Assembly: GCA_009693235.1 (NCBI GenBank) | Contig: SHXR01000016.1 | Coordinates: 1-64,000, forward strand | Source: Betaproteobacteria bacterium | Lineage (GTDB): Bacteria; Pseudomonadota; Gammaproteobacteria; Burkholderiales; SG8-39 | Reading direction: 5' to 3' | Length of the DNA stretch: 64,000 nt | Shown here: positions 45,025 to 54,650 of the stretch, one piece after another | Numbering within the stretch: position 1 is the stretch's first letter | Layout: the number at the start of each line of letters is the position of its first letter | Notes under the pieces: generated by a model | Told to the model about the DNA's origin: nothing | What the model saw: the letters and a program-made list of their open reading frames with translations, nothing else | The model's database searches: none | Position numbers and translations under genes: made by a program

Positions 45025-46368
45025 CTAGCCCTCGATATCAACGCATAGGCTGGCGAGGTCACGCAAAGATTCAAGACGGTCGACCTGCTCGATGATCCGA
45101 TCGACCGCGGGCGATTGCAATGCCACCTCAGCACAGATTCGCAACTTGGCGATGATCTGCGCTTGGGTAAGCGGCAGACTGACCCCACCTTGCGGCACCT
45201 CGCGGCGCTCGACCAGGACCGCACCATCGTCCAGCTCGATCTGCAGCTCAGCCGGAAATTCATCGCAATCGGGCAGATCAGACGATATGCGCACGTCAAT
45301 TCGACGGCGCAGCGCGGCGAGCGTGGCATCGCCGATGGCCTTTTGCGAAAAATGCCGATACGTCAGCTCGCCGTCGCGAAGCGCAGCGGCAATGCAGAAA
45401 CGCAGATTCACCTTGCCTTGTAACGGCTCACGCGGTTCTTCACTACGCAGCGTCATCGCATTCCAGGGATGCACAAGACAGGTGATGCTCTTCACTCGCG
45501 AGAGATCACCCTTAAGCCGTTGGTGAAGGGCAATCGCTGCATCGACCGCGGCCAGCGTTGGCGCACCGGACGGATAAAGCTTGAAGATAATTCCCGAGGC
45601 AAGCAGTTCAAACGGCTCGCCAAGCGGCAGCAAAGACGGATTTTTCTTGGCGTACACCGCGAAGAAGCCGTACTTGCCATGCAAGGCAGATGGATCGGCG
45701 TCGAATCCGCGCTCAGCGAGCAACGCCGCATGCACCGCATCGCGCGCCGTAAGACCCACATGCAAACCCATCGTCATGGTGCCGAAATTCTGCCGGATGC
45801 CACTTGCCATGGACGCTGCAAGGCCCAGCGCAGCACGGGTCCTTTGCGGATCCAGATTGAGCAGTCGACAACATGCAGCGGTGACGCCAAACACCCCGAG
45901 CACCCTCGTCACATGCCAGCCTTGCTCGTAGAATTGCGGATTGAGCATTCGCCCAAGCTTGACGCTCACTTCGAACCCGGCGGCATAAGCTTGGAGGAGC
46001 GACTTGCCCGTCGCACCGCGATATTGCGCAAGCGGCAGCAATGCTGACACCAGTGGCGCACTCGGATGCGCGATCATCGGCCCGTTGTTGTCGTCGAAGA
46101 GTTCTGCATGCGCAGAGGTGCCGTTGATCAATGCCGCGGCGATGACATCCGTCTTGGCCTTCATACCGACGATGGAGGCCTGCGGCTTGCCGGCTCGCTC
46201 GCGTTCGACGGCCGCCACGATCCTTGGTCCTTCCAGGCGAGAACCAAGCAAGGTCACCGCGATCGTATCGAGAAACGCGCGCTTGACGAGCACCACCGCT
46301 TCATCCGGCAAATGCTCTACCGCGGGACCGGTCACCCATTCCGCGATCGCCTGCATTGGATTGTCCAC
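45025..46368 (-). CDS. MmgE/PrpD family protein
   Basis: A 447-residue member of the MmgE/PrpD family, which contains 2-methylcitrate dehydratase, cis-aconitate decarboxylase and many uncharacterised catabolic enzymes. Seen: KRAFLDTIAVTLLG near the N-terminus, NGTSAHAELFDD, the AAGFEVSVKLGR helix and LHGKYGFFAVY. No methylcitrate-cycle genes are near. A GTG start at 46368 follows AAGGGA and lies just after the upstream gene's stop; the longer open frame overlaps that gene and is rejected. It closes the minus-strand operon 51953-45025. Its substrate may be that bound by the Bug receptor of this cluster. Confidence 0.83.
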   Translation of the reverse strand: MDNPMQAIAEWVTGPAVEHLPDEAVVLVKRAFLDTIAVTLLGSRLEGPRIVAAVERERAGKPQASIVGMKAKTDVIAAALINGTSAHAELFDDNNGPMIAHPSAPLVSALLPLAQYRGATGKSLLQAYAAGFEVSVKLGRMLNPQFYEQGWHVTRVLGVFGVTAACCRLLNLDPQRTRAALGLAASMASGIRQNFGTMTMGLHVGLTARDAVHAALLAERGFDADPSALHGKYGFFAVYAKKNPSLLPLGEPFELLASGIIFKLYPSGAPTLAAVDAAIALHQRLKGDLSRVKSITCLVHPWNAMTLRSEEPREPLQGKVNLRFCIAAALRDGELTYRHFSQKAIGDATLAALRRRIDVRISSDLPDCDEFPAELQIELDDGAVLVERREVPQGGVSLPLTQAQIIAKLRICAEVALQSPAVDRIIEQVDRLESLRDLASLCVDIEG

Positions 46369-46378
46369 CAAATGTCCC

Positions 46379-47440
46379 TTAAACGCGCACTTCGTATTGG
46401 GGCGCTTCGCCACGAAAAGCCGCGTGGCAGTTGCGCGCGATGATTGCGAACTCGTCGAGCAATCCGCTCTTCGCACCACCTGCCAGATGCGGAGTCATGA
46501 CGATATTTTCCAATTCGGCAAACCGATCACGCGCAGGCCGCGGTTCGATGGCATGTACGTCGAGCGCTGCACCGGCAATCTGCGATGACACCAGCGTCTG
46601 GTACAACGCGTCTTCATCAACCAGGGCACCACGACTCATGTTGATGAAGTACGCGTCCGAGCGCATCCCGGCAAAAAATTTCTGACCCGCGTAACCGGCG
46701 TACTCGGGGAGATTGGGCAGCATCAGCGACACAAAGTCGGCGCCGGCGAGCAATGCCCGTTCATCGACGAACTGCGCGCCCACGGCGGCTTCAATTTCCG
46801 GTGTTGCGCGCCGTCGCTTGGTATAGACGATCGACATGCCGAATGCATGCGCCAGCTTGGCGAGAAGAAAGCCGACTTCCCCCATACCGACAATGCCGAG
46901 TTTCTTACCGTAGAGCCCCGCGGCGTTGAAGGCCGCCCAGTTGTAGACGACGCTGCCCGCCTGGGTTGATGACGGGGTCACGCTTCCTCCATCGCGGACG
47001 GCCCGATCGGCCGCAAGCAGGCATTTCGTCAACGCAAGCATTAGCAGCATGCCGTGCTCGGCGGTATAAAGGAGCGTGCGCCTCGGTAGACATGACACAC
47101 GGATGTCGCGCTCAGCTGCGGCGACGAGATCGATGCCGTCGGTTCGTTGGCCCAAGCGCTGGATCAACTTAAGGCGCGGATGCCGGCGCATGCATGCGCG
47201 ATCGACCTCGCCGCGCCGAAAGATGATGGCCGACGCATCGTCGAACATGCCGTCTGCCTCTTTCGCAATGGCCGCGCCGTCGCAGGCGCGCAATCCCTTC
47301 GCCGCATTCAACAGCCTCGTGAGATCGATGCGCTCGGGTGCAAAGTAATCGGCAATCCAGGGATCCTTATCGTTGCTAAGGATCGCGCGCAGCACGCGCA
47401 CCACCGGGTCATCGTCCATAAATAGCAGGCGGGCAGACAC
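46379..47440 (-). CDS. D-2-hydroxyacid dehydrogenase family protein
   Basis: A 353-residue NAD(P)-dependent dehydrogenase. The nucleotide motif is GIVGMGEVGFLLAKLA; the active site has the arginine in INMSRGALVDEDAL, a glutamate after it and the histidine in MTPHLAGGAK. It should reduce a 2-oxo acid to a D-2-hydroxy acid or the reverse. It lies 10 bases before the MmgE/PrpD gene and 4 bases after the Bug receptor gene in the same operon. An in-frame ATG seven codons in (MDDDPVVRV) is an alternative start. Confidence 0.85.
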   Translation of the reverse strand: MSARLLFMDDDPVVRVLRAILSNDKDPWIADYFAPERIDLTRLLNAAKGLRACDGAAIAKEADGMFDDASAIIFRRGEVDRACMRRHPRLKLIQRLGQRTDGIDLVAAAERDIRVSCLPRRTLLYTAEHGMLLMLALTKCLLAADRAVRDGGSVTPSSTQAGSVVYNWAAFNAAGLYGKKLGIVGMGEVGFLLAKLAHAFGMSIVYTKRRRATPEIEAAVGAQFVDERALLAGADFVSLMLPNLPEYAGYAGQKFFAGMRSDAYFINMSRGALVDEDALYQTLVSSQIAGAALDVHAIEPRPARDRFAELENIVMTPHLAGGAKSGLLDEFAIIARNCHAAFRGEAPQYEVRV

Positions 47441-47444
47441 CCGA

Positions 47445-48398
47445 TCACTCGGCCCGGATGTTGGCCGTACGAATCGTTTCGCCCCAGCGCCGGCCCTCGT
47501 CTTGCATGAACTTGCCGAATTCGTCAGTGCTCATCAACTGCGCCTCGGCACCGGCGGCACTGATTCGCTCACGTACTTCGGTCACCGAGATGGCGATGGC
47601 AACCTGGTTTTGGATCCAATCGATCGCTTCACGGGATGCGCCTTTCGGCGTGGTAAAGCCCACCCAGTTCGAGGCGACGAAGAGGACACCCGCCTCGGTC
47701 GTGGTTGGCACGTTGGGTAGCGCTCCCGGCCGGCGCCCCGCCGTCACACTCATCGCGTTGATCTTGCCGCTTTTCACCTGATTCATCGCCGTGGGCATAG
47801 CGGTAATGACCATATCGATCGAACCACCGAGCAACGCCGCCATGGCATCGCCCATGCCCCGATAGGGAACATGCGTGATGTCGATGTTCGCGGTGCGCCG
47901 GAAAAGTTCGGTGACCACATGATTCACGCCACCGATGCCGGACGACCCATAGTTGATCTTGCCCGGATTGGCCTTGGCAAACGCGAGCAGTTCGGCCATC
48001 GAACGCGCCTTGGCGTTGGCATTTACCGCGATCACAAACGGCATCTGCGCGATAAGCGTGATCGGCAACAGATCCGCGTGATCCCAAGACAGCGTCGGGT
48101 ACAACGCGGGCAGCATCGTGTAGGTCACGTCGGTTGCTACCAAAGTATAGCCATCGCCAACTGCTTTAGCACCGGCTTCGTAGCCGATCCGACCGCCCGC
48201 ACCGCCGCGATTCTCCACGACGATGGTCTTGCCACTTTGCTCGGTGATTTTCTGCGCTATCACCCGCGCTAGGATGTCCGATACACCCCCCGCCACGAAC
48301 GGCACGATGACCCGGATGGATTTGTCCGGATACTGCGCAAAGGCCAGAGGTGCGTAGAGCAACATCGACATCAGCGCGAACATCCTACGAAAATTCAT
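47445..48398 (-). CDS. Tripartite tricarboxylate transporter (Bug-type) substrate-binding protein
   Basis: A 317-residue periplasmic receptor with a signal peptide (MNFRRMFALMSMLLYAPLAF, cleaved before QYPDKS). Bug landmarks: IRVIVPFVAGGVSD, ENRGGAGGRIGYEAGA, NYGSSGIGGVNHV and HVPYRGMGDAMAAL. No TctAB genes are near. Second such protein in the window; the two are clearly different in sequence. It overlaps the end of the MFS gene upstream by 14 bases, and so belongs to the same transcript. Confidence 0.9.
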   Translation of the reverse strand: MNFRRMFALMSMLLYAPLAFAQYPDKSIRVIVPFVAGGVSDILARVIAQKITEQSGKTIVVENRGGAGGRIGYEAGAKAVGDGYTLVATDVTYTMLPALYPTLSWDHADLLPITLIAQMPFVIAVNANAKARSMAELLAFAKANPGKINYGSSGIGGVNHVVTELFRRTANIDITHVPYRGMGDAMAALLGGSIDMVITAMPTAMNQVKSGKINAMSVTAGRRPGALPNVPTTTEAGVLFVASNWVGFTTPKGASREAIDWIQNQVAIAISVTEVRERISAAGAEAQLMSTDEFGKFMQDEGRRWGETIRTANIRAE

Positions 48399-49779
48399 GG
48401 CTCGCTCGACAAGTAATGAAACGCATTGAGTGTAATGGCAATACCGGGCATCGTGATGGGGCTCCCCCGACCGGCCGAGCCCCTCGCTTCTTGGCCCGCG
48501 CTACGCCACCTTCTTGTCCGACAAAGTCGACGAGTTCCTTCCGATGGGTATCCGGCGCAAACCAGAAGAAGAGCGGCCCGAGCAGCAGGAATGGAATCGC
48601 AAGAATCGGCAGACCGGCCGCGATGGAATGGGACGTTGCAATGACGCCGATGATCAGCGGAGCGGTAGACGCCAATGCGGTGCCGACGGTGAATGTTGCG
48701 CCGACCCCGGTACCGCGAATTTGCGTGGGAAACAGCTCGGTCGTATAGCCAAGTCCCGCCCCGAAGCTGCCTGTGATCAGGAAATTTGTTGCAAGCCCCA
48801 CCCAAAAGAGGGTCGTTGGCGTCTCGCAGTAGCCCATCGCGAAGAGGAGAAATCCGGCCGGCACTGCAAAGGCTGGGATGACCCAGCGACGACCATAGAG
48901 ATCGCACAGCCAGCCGCACAACCAGTACGCAAAAATCGCACAGAACATCCAGATCGACAGATAGCCGCTCATGGTCGGAAAACCAAGACCGCGCTCGTTC
49001 GCCAGATAAAACGGCATCCAGGCCGACCAACCAATCCAGGTGAACAAATAGAGAAAGTAGATCGCGGATGCGAGAATGCTTTCGCGCGGATACGAACGGA
49101 ATGGCGCAAGGATGTTGAGCTGCTTCTTGAGCCCTTCTTTCACCATCTGCGATGTGACGTGTTCGTAGCGTGGGCTTTCCTTGATGCCGATGCGGATCCA
49201 AAGAACGAGCAAGGCGGGCAGGATGCCAAGGAAGTAGAGGGATCGCCAACCCCAGATAGGCACCACCACGAGGGCTGCGAGCGAGCAAAGCATGTACCGA
49301 GGGGTAGCCGCCGACCAAGCCCCCGAGCGCGGTCGCGCGCCATTTATTGGGCGCCGTCTCGGTGACCATCAACATGCCAATCGGATTCTCGCCGGCAAGC
49401 GCGATTCGCGTGAGCGAAGCAAGCACCATGAGCATCACCCAGCCGGTCGCGAATCCGGAGAGTCCGGTGAGAATCGCGTAGCCCAGAATGCACCAGATCA
49501 ACACCGGCTTGCGTCCATAGAGATCGGCAAGAACGGGGAAGACAAAAGTACCGATTAGACCCACCCAACGGGCAACGGTGGTAACCAAACCGATGGTCGC
49601 CGGGGTAATGCCCATTCCTTGATCAGGATGGGGGTCACAAGTTGCATGATCGTGGCCTCGTAGATATCAAAGGCCCACCCGAGGATGCAAATGGTGAGGA
49701 CGGTGACGCTATTCCTGTTCCAACGGTCGTTCGACGACGCCGGCGCTTGCGCCGGTACACCTGCACTGGTGCTCATCAT
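48385..49779 (-). pseudogene. MFS transporter (metabolite:H+ symporter type) with two frameshifts
   Basis: Segments in alternate frames together make a complete 12-segment carrier of about 460 residues: ILGWAFDIYEATIMQLVTP, then GITPATIGLVTTVARWVG and DLYGRKPVLIWC, then GWRSLYFLGILPALLVLWIR through PFLLLGPLFFWFAPDT. The first break is near 49611-49613, where GGG stands for an expected GGGG; the second near 49295-49304 beside a CCCC run. Both are small indels in an otherwise well-kept gene, so error is possible. It resembles aromatic-acid and sialic-acid type symporters and would import the operon's substrate. Confidence 0.78.
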
Positions 49780-49894
49780 TGTCTCCTTCCTTTGCGGCCC
49801 GCTCTTTGGCAGGTCACGATCATTGAAACCACCCGGTGGGCAGCGATGCGCTCAACTCATTTCGTTACCTTTCGCTTCACGACTGACTGACTGA

Positions 49895-50695
49895 CTATCG
49901 ATCTATAAATGCGCTGATCGCTCGCATCACCGGGGCCGGCTGTTCGAGATGCGGCAAATGCCCCGCTTGGTCGATCATCTCGATCCGCGCGCCGGCGATG
50001 CGATTGGCAAACTCTAGGGCGTACGCCGGTGCAATGATGCGATCCGCCTTGCCCCAGACGATCAACGTTGGCGCGCCGATGCGATGACTGCGCAGCTTGA
50101 AACCGCGATCGGCAACCGGCCACACGAATTTTCCGGTGCACGCCTGCGCCCAAATGAATTGAGTGAGCGTATCGACGCGGCCGGCCGCATCGGTGGGCAC
50201 GTGAAAGAACTGCTTGGATGCTTCGCATTCCGCGTCCGCGAACAGCATGGAGCGGCGTTGCGCTTCACTCAGGATCATCCAGTTCTGCACTGGCAGATCG
50301 TCCCGCCATAGTCCGACCGGATCGATCAGTACCAGCTTGGAAATCGAACGGGGCACGGCCGCCGCGAACTCGGCGGCCACTAACGCGCCGAACGAATGTC
50401 CGACCAAGGGCGGCGCTTTCAATTCGAGCCGATCAAAGAGTTCGCCGTAATAAACGATGAGATCGAGCCAACTGTCGAGCGCATGGACCGCTTCGTTGTT
50501 GCCGCGGCTGGTGCCCGGATGCTTGGGTGCAAAGACGGTATAGGTGGCGGCGAGTCGCTCAATGAACGCGCGGTCCTGTGCGAGACCCCAAGGGCCGTGC
50601 AAGAAAACGAGCGCCGGTCCGCTACCGGAGATCTCGACTTCGGTTTCGACGCGGTTCTGCCAAAGCTTGAGCGTGCGCACTGCTGGGGAGGCCAT
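49895..50695 (-). CDS. Alpha/beta-fold hydrolase
   Basis: A 266-residue serine hydrolase with a complete triad: serine in VGHSFGALVAAEF, aspartate in VWGKADRIIAP and histidine in QAGHLPHLEQP; the oxyanion hole is near FLHGPWG. The lid and length fit C-C bond hydrolases (meta-cleavage products) and esterases. It is 16 bases after the LLM gene and so co-transcribed with it. With a luciferase-like monooxygenase it may open and cleave a ring, but this is conjecture. Confidence 0.87.
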   Translation of the reverse strand: MASPAVRTLKLWQNRVETEVEISGSGPALVFLHGPWGLAQDRAFIERLAATYTVFAPKHPGTSRGNNEAVHALDSWLDLIVYYGELFDRLELKAPPLVGHSFGALVAAEFAAAVPRSISKLVLIDPVGLWRDDLPVQNWMILSEAQRRSMLFADAECEASKQFFHVPTDAAGRVDTLTQFIWAQACTGKFVWPVADRGFKLRSHRIGAPTLIVWGKADRIIAPAYALEFANRIAGARIEMIDQAGHLPHLEQPAPVMRAISAFIDR

Positions 50696-50711
50696 TTGAT
50701 CTCTCCGGCAA

Positions 50712-51953
50712 TCAGGACGCAGACGCTGCGATTGCAGCGACGTGACGCTTCACCCGCAGACGCTCGGGCCACCAACGGTCTTCGTACTGGTCGTCCCACA
50801 GATTCTCAAGATACGGCAGCACGTCGCGGGCAAACAGCGCTATGTTCTGCTTGGTGAGCTCAGTAGACATCGAGCCGAACTGCAGCAGCGTGAGCAAATG
50901 GCCAACGCGGAGACGCTTCACACCGTCCATCAATTGTTCCCGCACGGTCTTGGGACTCCCCACGATCACAAAGCCACGCTCGTAGTAATCCTTCGCCTTG
51001 AGCGCGCGCAGATTGATGCCGGCACGCGGATTGTTCGTCAATCCTTGCACTAACGACGCGTAATCGAGGCAACCGGGAATCGCCTGGTAGTTGGGCGGAA
51101 TGAGCAACAACTTGTGGAAGAAGTATTCCGCATGTTCGGCGTAAAGGTCTTCCGCTTCGGCATCGCTCTCGGCCACACCGATCAGTTGCAGAAAACTGAA
51201 GCGGTGCGGATTGTCGTCACGCCCTTTGCTGGCCACCAACTCCCAATAGCGATCGGCAACAAACTCGGCGCTCTTCAAACCGTAGTAGCTGAGATGGCAA
51301 AAACAATGATCCATGTTCACGACATTTTCAGCGGTCGCGGAAATGCCTGATCCTGGAATCCAGATGGGCGGCAAGGGCTGCTGGATCGGGCGTGGCCACA
51401 GATTGACCATGCCAAGCTGATAGTGCCTGCCATTCCAGGCAAACGTCTCTTTCGCCGACCATGCTTTTTTGACGAGGGCGAGTGCCTCGCGATAGCGCTC
51501 GCGCTGCTCGACCGGCACCACACCGTTCGACAGCGCGGCATCCGATGGCAGCCCGGTCGGAAAGCCCGCCACCAATCGACCGCCGCTGATGCAATCGATC
51601 ATCGCGTATTCCTCGGCGATGCGCGTTGGCGGTGTGCTGGACGGCAGCGTCGACCCCAATTGGATGATCGCAACGTTCTGGCCGGCAGTACCACGCGCCA
51701 ATACCGCGCCCATCAGGCTCGGATTGGCCATGAATCCATAGACGTTTTGATGATGCTGGTTGGTGCAAAGCCCGTGAAAACCCAACTTGGCCGCCAACAG
51801 CATCTCATCCAGAGTGTCGTTGTAGTATTTCCCGACCAGATCGGGATCGGCCACATCGAACCAATTCGGATCGATGTAGGCAGAGTTGTAGCGCTTATCG
51901 AAATCCGCTGGCAGGTCGCGGTACGGCATCAGGTGAAACATGCAGACTTTCAC
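50712..51953 (-). CDS. Luciferase-like (LLM) flavin-dependent oxidoreductase
   Basis: A 413-residue LLM enzyme: LGFHGLCTNQHHQNVYGF, IIQLGSTLPSSTPPTRIAEE, GGRLVAGFPTGLPSD and a flavin-pocket region PPIWIPGSG. A GTG start at 51953 (then KVCMFHLMPYR) is chosen because GGGAGA lies 6 bases before and the family N-terminus begins there. First gene of the minus-strand operon 51953-45025. No flavin reductase is in the window. It differs strongly from the LLM at 39.1 kb. Confidence 0.85.
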   Translation of the reverse strand: MKVCMFHLMPYRDLPADFDKRYNSAYIDPNWFDVADPDLVGKYYNDTLDEMLLAAKLGFHGLCTNQHHQNVYGFMANPSLMGAVLARGTAGQNVAIIQLGSTLPSSTPPTRIAEEYAMIDCISGGRLVAGFPTGLPSDAALSNGVVPVEQRERYREALALVKKAWSAKETFAWNGRHYQLGMVNLWPRPIQQPLPPIWIPGSGISATAENVVNMDHCFCHLSYYGLKSAEFVADRYWELVASKGRDDNPHRFSFLQLIGVAESDAEAEDLYAEHAEYFFHKLLLIPPNYQAIPGCLDYASLVQGLTNNPRAGINLRALKAKDYYERGFVIVGSPKTVREQLMDGVKRLRVGHLLTLLQFGSMSTELTKQNIALFARDVLPYLENLWDDQYEDRWWPERLRVKRHVAAIAASAS

Positions 51954-52091
51954 GGCTTCTCCCTTTTCATGCTCACCGACAAGCATTCATCGTACTCTGA
52001 GAGCGGCAAAAAAATCAACACCGCACCGAATCGAGAACGTCTTCGCTAAAGCGTATCCTCGGCCCTTTGCAAGATTCCAGGAACCGACGCA

Positions 52092-52847
52092 ATGCCAATC
52101 CTACTCGATCATCCCGAGCCGCATATTGCCCTCATTACGATCGACAATCAGTCAAAACGCAACGCCATGTCCCGCGCCATGATGGCAGACCTCGCTGCGC
52201 TGTGGGATCAACTGGAGACCTCCATCTGCCGTTGCATCGTCATCACGGGTGCCGGTGACAAGGCGTTCAACGCCGGCGCCGACATCAGTGGCGATCTTAG
52301 CGTGAGTGAAGAGACTGCTCGCATCATCAATCGTGCGCTCCTCAAGACTTCGAGCTATCCAAAGCCCGTCATCGCAGCGGTCAACGGCGTCTGCGCGGGA
52401 GGTGGGGTCGAGTTGCTGCTGTCGGCCGATATTCGGATCAGCGCACCGCATGCACGGTTCGGACTGCCTGAAGTGAAGTGGGCCATCTACCCGTTCGGTG
52501 GCGCGGCGGCCAAACTCATCCATCAGATCGGCCATGTGCATGCCATGAAGCTCTTGCTGACTGCCGAGATGATCGACGCAGCGACGGCCGAGCGCATCGG
52601 GCTCATCAATGAAATCGTGCCCGCCGATCGCTTGCTCCAGCAAGCCCTGTCGACGGCCCGCACCATTGCCGCAAATAGCCCGGTTGCGGTGCAAGCAGTG
52701 AAACAACATATCAGCACATGCATCGCGGAACGCACACTGGCGCAAGAAGCAGCCGAACAGGCGATGGGAGATCGCGTGCGCGCCAGCGCCGATTTCATCG
52801 AAGGGGTGCATGCGTTTCGCGAGAAGCGAACACCCCGCTACGTCTAG
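52092..52847 (+). CDS. Enoyl-CoA hydratase/isomerase (crotonase) family protein
   Basis: A 251-residue crotonase-fold protein. The CoA and oxyanion segments are GAGDKAFNAGADIS and NGVCAGGGVELLLSADIRIS; the usual catalytic region reads FGLPEVKWAIYPFGGAAAKL. One of the two glutamates used in hydration is not obvious, so it may be an isomerase or hydrolase. It stands alone, divergent from the LLM operon across a 138-base gap, with a possible promoter there. Confidence 0.85.
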   Translation: MPILLDHPEPHIALITIDNQSKRNAMSRAMMADLAALWDQLETSICRCIVITGAGDKAFNAGADISGDLSVSEETARIINRALLKTSSYPKPVIAAVNGVCAGGGVELLLSADIRISAPHARFGLPEVKWAIYPFGGAAAKLIHQIGHVHAMKLLLTAEMIDAATAERIGLINEIVPADRLLQQALSTARTIAANSPVAVQAVKQHISTCIAERTLAQEAAEQAMGDRVRASADFIEGVHAFREKRTPRYV

Positions 52848-52894
52848 GACACGGATCGGTCACCGACCGCGCAGGAAGGATGTAAGCGTTCCGG

Positions 52895-53206
52895 CTAAAG
52901 CCCGGGCATCCCGCGAATGATCAGCACTTCGGCGGGTGTGTCGAGGCGGACGCTCTCCAGACGCCAGCGCGTACCGGTTTCAACGAACCACCATGCCCCC
53001 TCCGCCGCGGTCATGGTCGATGCGGTGTCGACATCGACGATCCCTGCTTCTCCGCCCAGGACGCAGATGGCGGTTTCACCCGCAACTGCGCCAGACGGAT
53101 TGAAGGGAACACCTGGTGCAATGGTGAGGCGATCGAGCGCGAGACGAGGCACCCGGAGATGTTGCGGGCCAAGTGGGGCCAACCCATCCAATGGGTTCGT
53201 CGTCAT
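52895..53206 (-). CDS. Small cupin-like protein of unknown function
   Basis: A 103-residue protein that looks like a single beta-barrel (LRVPRLALDRLTIAPGVPFN, TAICVLGGEAGIV, GAWWFVETGTRWRLE, AEVLIIRG). The strand pattern is that of a cupin, but the histidines that bind metal in cupins are missing. The gene begins inside the last codons of the preceding cupin gene (4-base overlap), so the two are translated together. Function unknown. Confidence 0.6.
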   Translation of the reverse strand: MTTNPLDGLAPLGPQHLRVPRLALDRLTIAPGVPFNPSGAVAGETAICVLGGEAGIVDVDTASTMTAAEGAWWFVETGTRWRLESVRLDTPAEVLIIRGMPGL

Positions 53207-53664
53207 CGCCTCCCGGAGAAGGCGACCGGTGGCACCACGGCGATCCCCGTGGTTTCAGCTCCCGTGTGAGGAGGTGCCTCGCACGGCACAATAAACATGC
53301 CGGGCATATCGCGCGCCGTGATGCCAATGTTGGCGATCGCCGCGTCCGGGTTGTACTCGGCGTGCATCGCATGTTGATCAATCGATGCCAGCTCGCCCGC
53401 CTGGACGGCAACACTTGTCCGCATGCCCGCCCCACAACGAAACGCCATGGTGCCTTGCATGACGTAAAGGGCTGTGTCGAGAGCGCCGTGATGATGGGTC
53501 ATGGTCGACCAATTAGGATCAGTACGCATAATGTTGATCGCTAGATGCTGCGTCGGTGCCATGGCGCTTGGCAGCACCGATACCGCCGACACGCCAGGAC
53601 TTGCCGACGCGTTCGGATCGGCGACTGGTAACGAAGGAATCGGCAACGCGCGGATGGCACACAT
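53203..53664 (-). CDS. Cupin-domain protein
   Basis: A 153-residue beta-barrel with a cupin motif: THHHGALDTALYVMQGTMAF (histidines and glutamate-like positions of motif 1) and IDQHAMHAEYNPD for motif 2. The histidines should bind a metal. N-terminal region is Ala/Ser-rich without a clear signal peptide. It lies between a VOC gene upstream and the small cupin-like gene downstream, all on the minus strand. Possible roles are a small-molecule dioxygenase or isomerase; not determinable. Confidence 0.75.
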   Translation of the reverse strand: MCAIRALPIPSLPVADPNASASPGVSAVSVLPSAMAPTQHLAINIMRTDPNWSTMTHHHGALDTALYVMQGTMAFRCGAGMRTSVAVQAGELASIDQHAMHAEYNPDAAIANIGITARDMPGMFIVPCEAPPHTGAETTGIAVVPPVAFSGRR

Positions 53665-53696
53665 AGGAACGAACGCTCTCGTCGGACGTTGTGAGG

Positions 53697-54254
53697 CTAG
53701 CTTGCCTTAGCCATTACGCCTTTGGTGAGTTCGCGCATCACCGCTTGCGTGGCGGCATCCGCTTTCTCACCCACTTGGACATGCCTTACCTTCTCCCAAT
53801 AGCGGTGAACATCGGCCAAGACCGCGGCATCCGTTCGTTCGATATCGATGGTAATGCCGATCGGCACCCAGGACGGCACCCCAGTGAGCCAGAATATTTC
53901 CGTCGTGTTGCCCTCGGGATCATCGAAATAGCAGCCGATCGCGCTCACATGCGTGACGATCCGCTGGATGCGATAACCCCCTGCGATCAGGCGCTGGCGA
54001 AATTCGCGCAAATGCGCAAGCGTTGCCACGCGCATCGAGATCTGATTGATCAGGTGCGGATCTTCAGGCGACGGCCGCCCGCGCATCAGCACGATTTCAT
54101 GATCGGAACGGGAGGGGTCGCTGCTCAGGAACGCGCTCGACTCGTCGGCCTTGGTGAGCGTCATGCCAAGGAAATCCCGATAGAAAGCGGTCATCCGCGC
54201 GAGATCGCGCACGTAAATACCGACATGACCTAGTCCTACGACGTGTGCTGGCAT
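53697..54254 (-). CDS. VOC-superfamily (glyoxalase / extradiol dioxygenase-like) protein
   Basis: A 185-residue VOC protein: GLGHVGIYVRDLARMTAFYR at the start (first His ligand), DHEIVLMRG, and DPEGNTTEIFW near the end with the last glutamate ligand. The layout and spacing match extradiol-dioxygenase-like or glyoxalase proteins. It opens the three-gene minus-strand unit with the two cupin genes; 33 bases separate it from the next. Reaction unknown. It is not closely alike in sequence to the VOC gene at 2.7 kb. Confidence 0.82.
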   Translation of the reverse strand: MPAHVVGLGHVGIYVRDLARMTAFYRDFLGMTLTKADESSAFLSSDPSRSDHEIVLMRGRPSPEDPHLINQISMRVATLAHLREFRQRLIAGGYRIQRIVTHVSAIGCYFDDPEGNTTEIFWLTGVPSWVPIGITIDIERTDAAVLADVHRYWEKVRHVQVGEKADAATQAVMRELTKGVMAKAS

Positions 54255-54299
54255 GAAAATCTCCTCGTCAACCGATCAGTCTTAAGTGTAGCGCCATTG

Positions 54300-54650
54300 C
54301 TACTGCCGCCAAAAACTTGGCGTCATCACCACGAACAAGGTGAACAGCTCAAGCCGGCCAAGCAACATCGCAAAGGTGCAGACCCAGGTCTGGAAATCAG
54401 TAAGCACCGCATAGGTTGATGCGGGTCCGACTGCTCCCAGCCCCGGACCCATATTGGTCACACAGGCAACCGCCGCCGAAAAGGCCGTGACCACATCAGC
54501 ACCTGAGATGGTGAGCAATAGCGTCGCAGCGACAATCGTCGAGCCAAACAACATCGCGAAGGCGAGGACTGAAAATATCACGTTGTTTTCGATCACCTGC
54601 CGGCCGATCTTGACGTGCAGCACCGCGCGTGGATGCACGAGACGCCTGAC
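54300..54650 (-). pseudogene. trkH: TrkH potassium-uptake protein, C-terminal fragment
   Basis: About 115 residues of the TrkH C-terminus remain: RRLVHPRAVLHVKIG, TAFSAAVACVTNMGPGLGAVGP (the fourth selectivity-filter region) and LLGRLELFTLFVVMTPSFW. The full family length is about 480, so three of four pore repeats are gone. The 5' side runs without a gap into the truncated integrase; the join lies near 54645-54655. The fragment is not functional. It is the product of a deletion that removed the rest of trkH together with the far part of an island. Confidence 0.85.

Noticed and set aside
48514-49365. 283-codon open frame on the plus strand
   Set aside because: Antisense to the frameshifted MFS gene; composition is Arg/Glu/Pro-rich with no family pattern.
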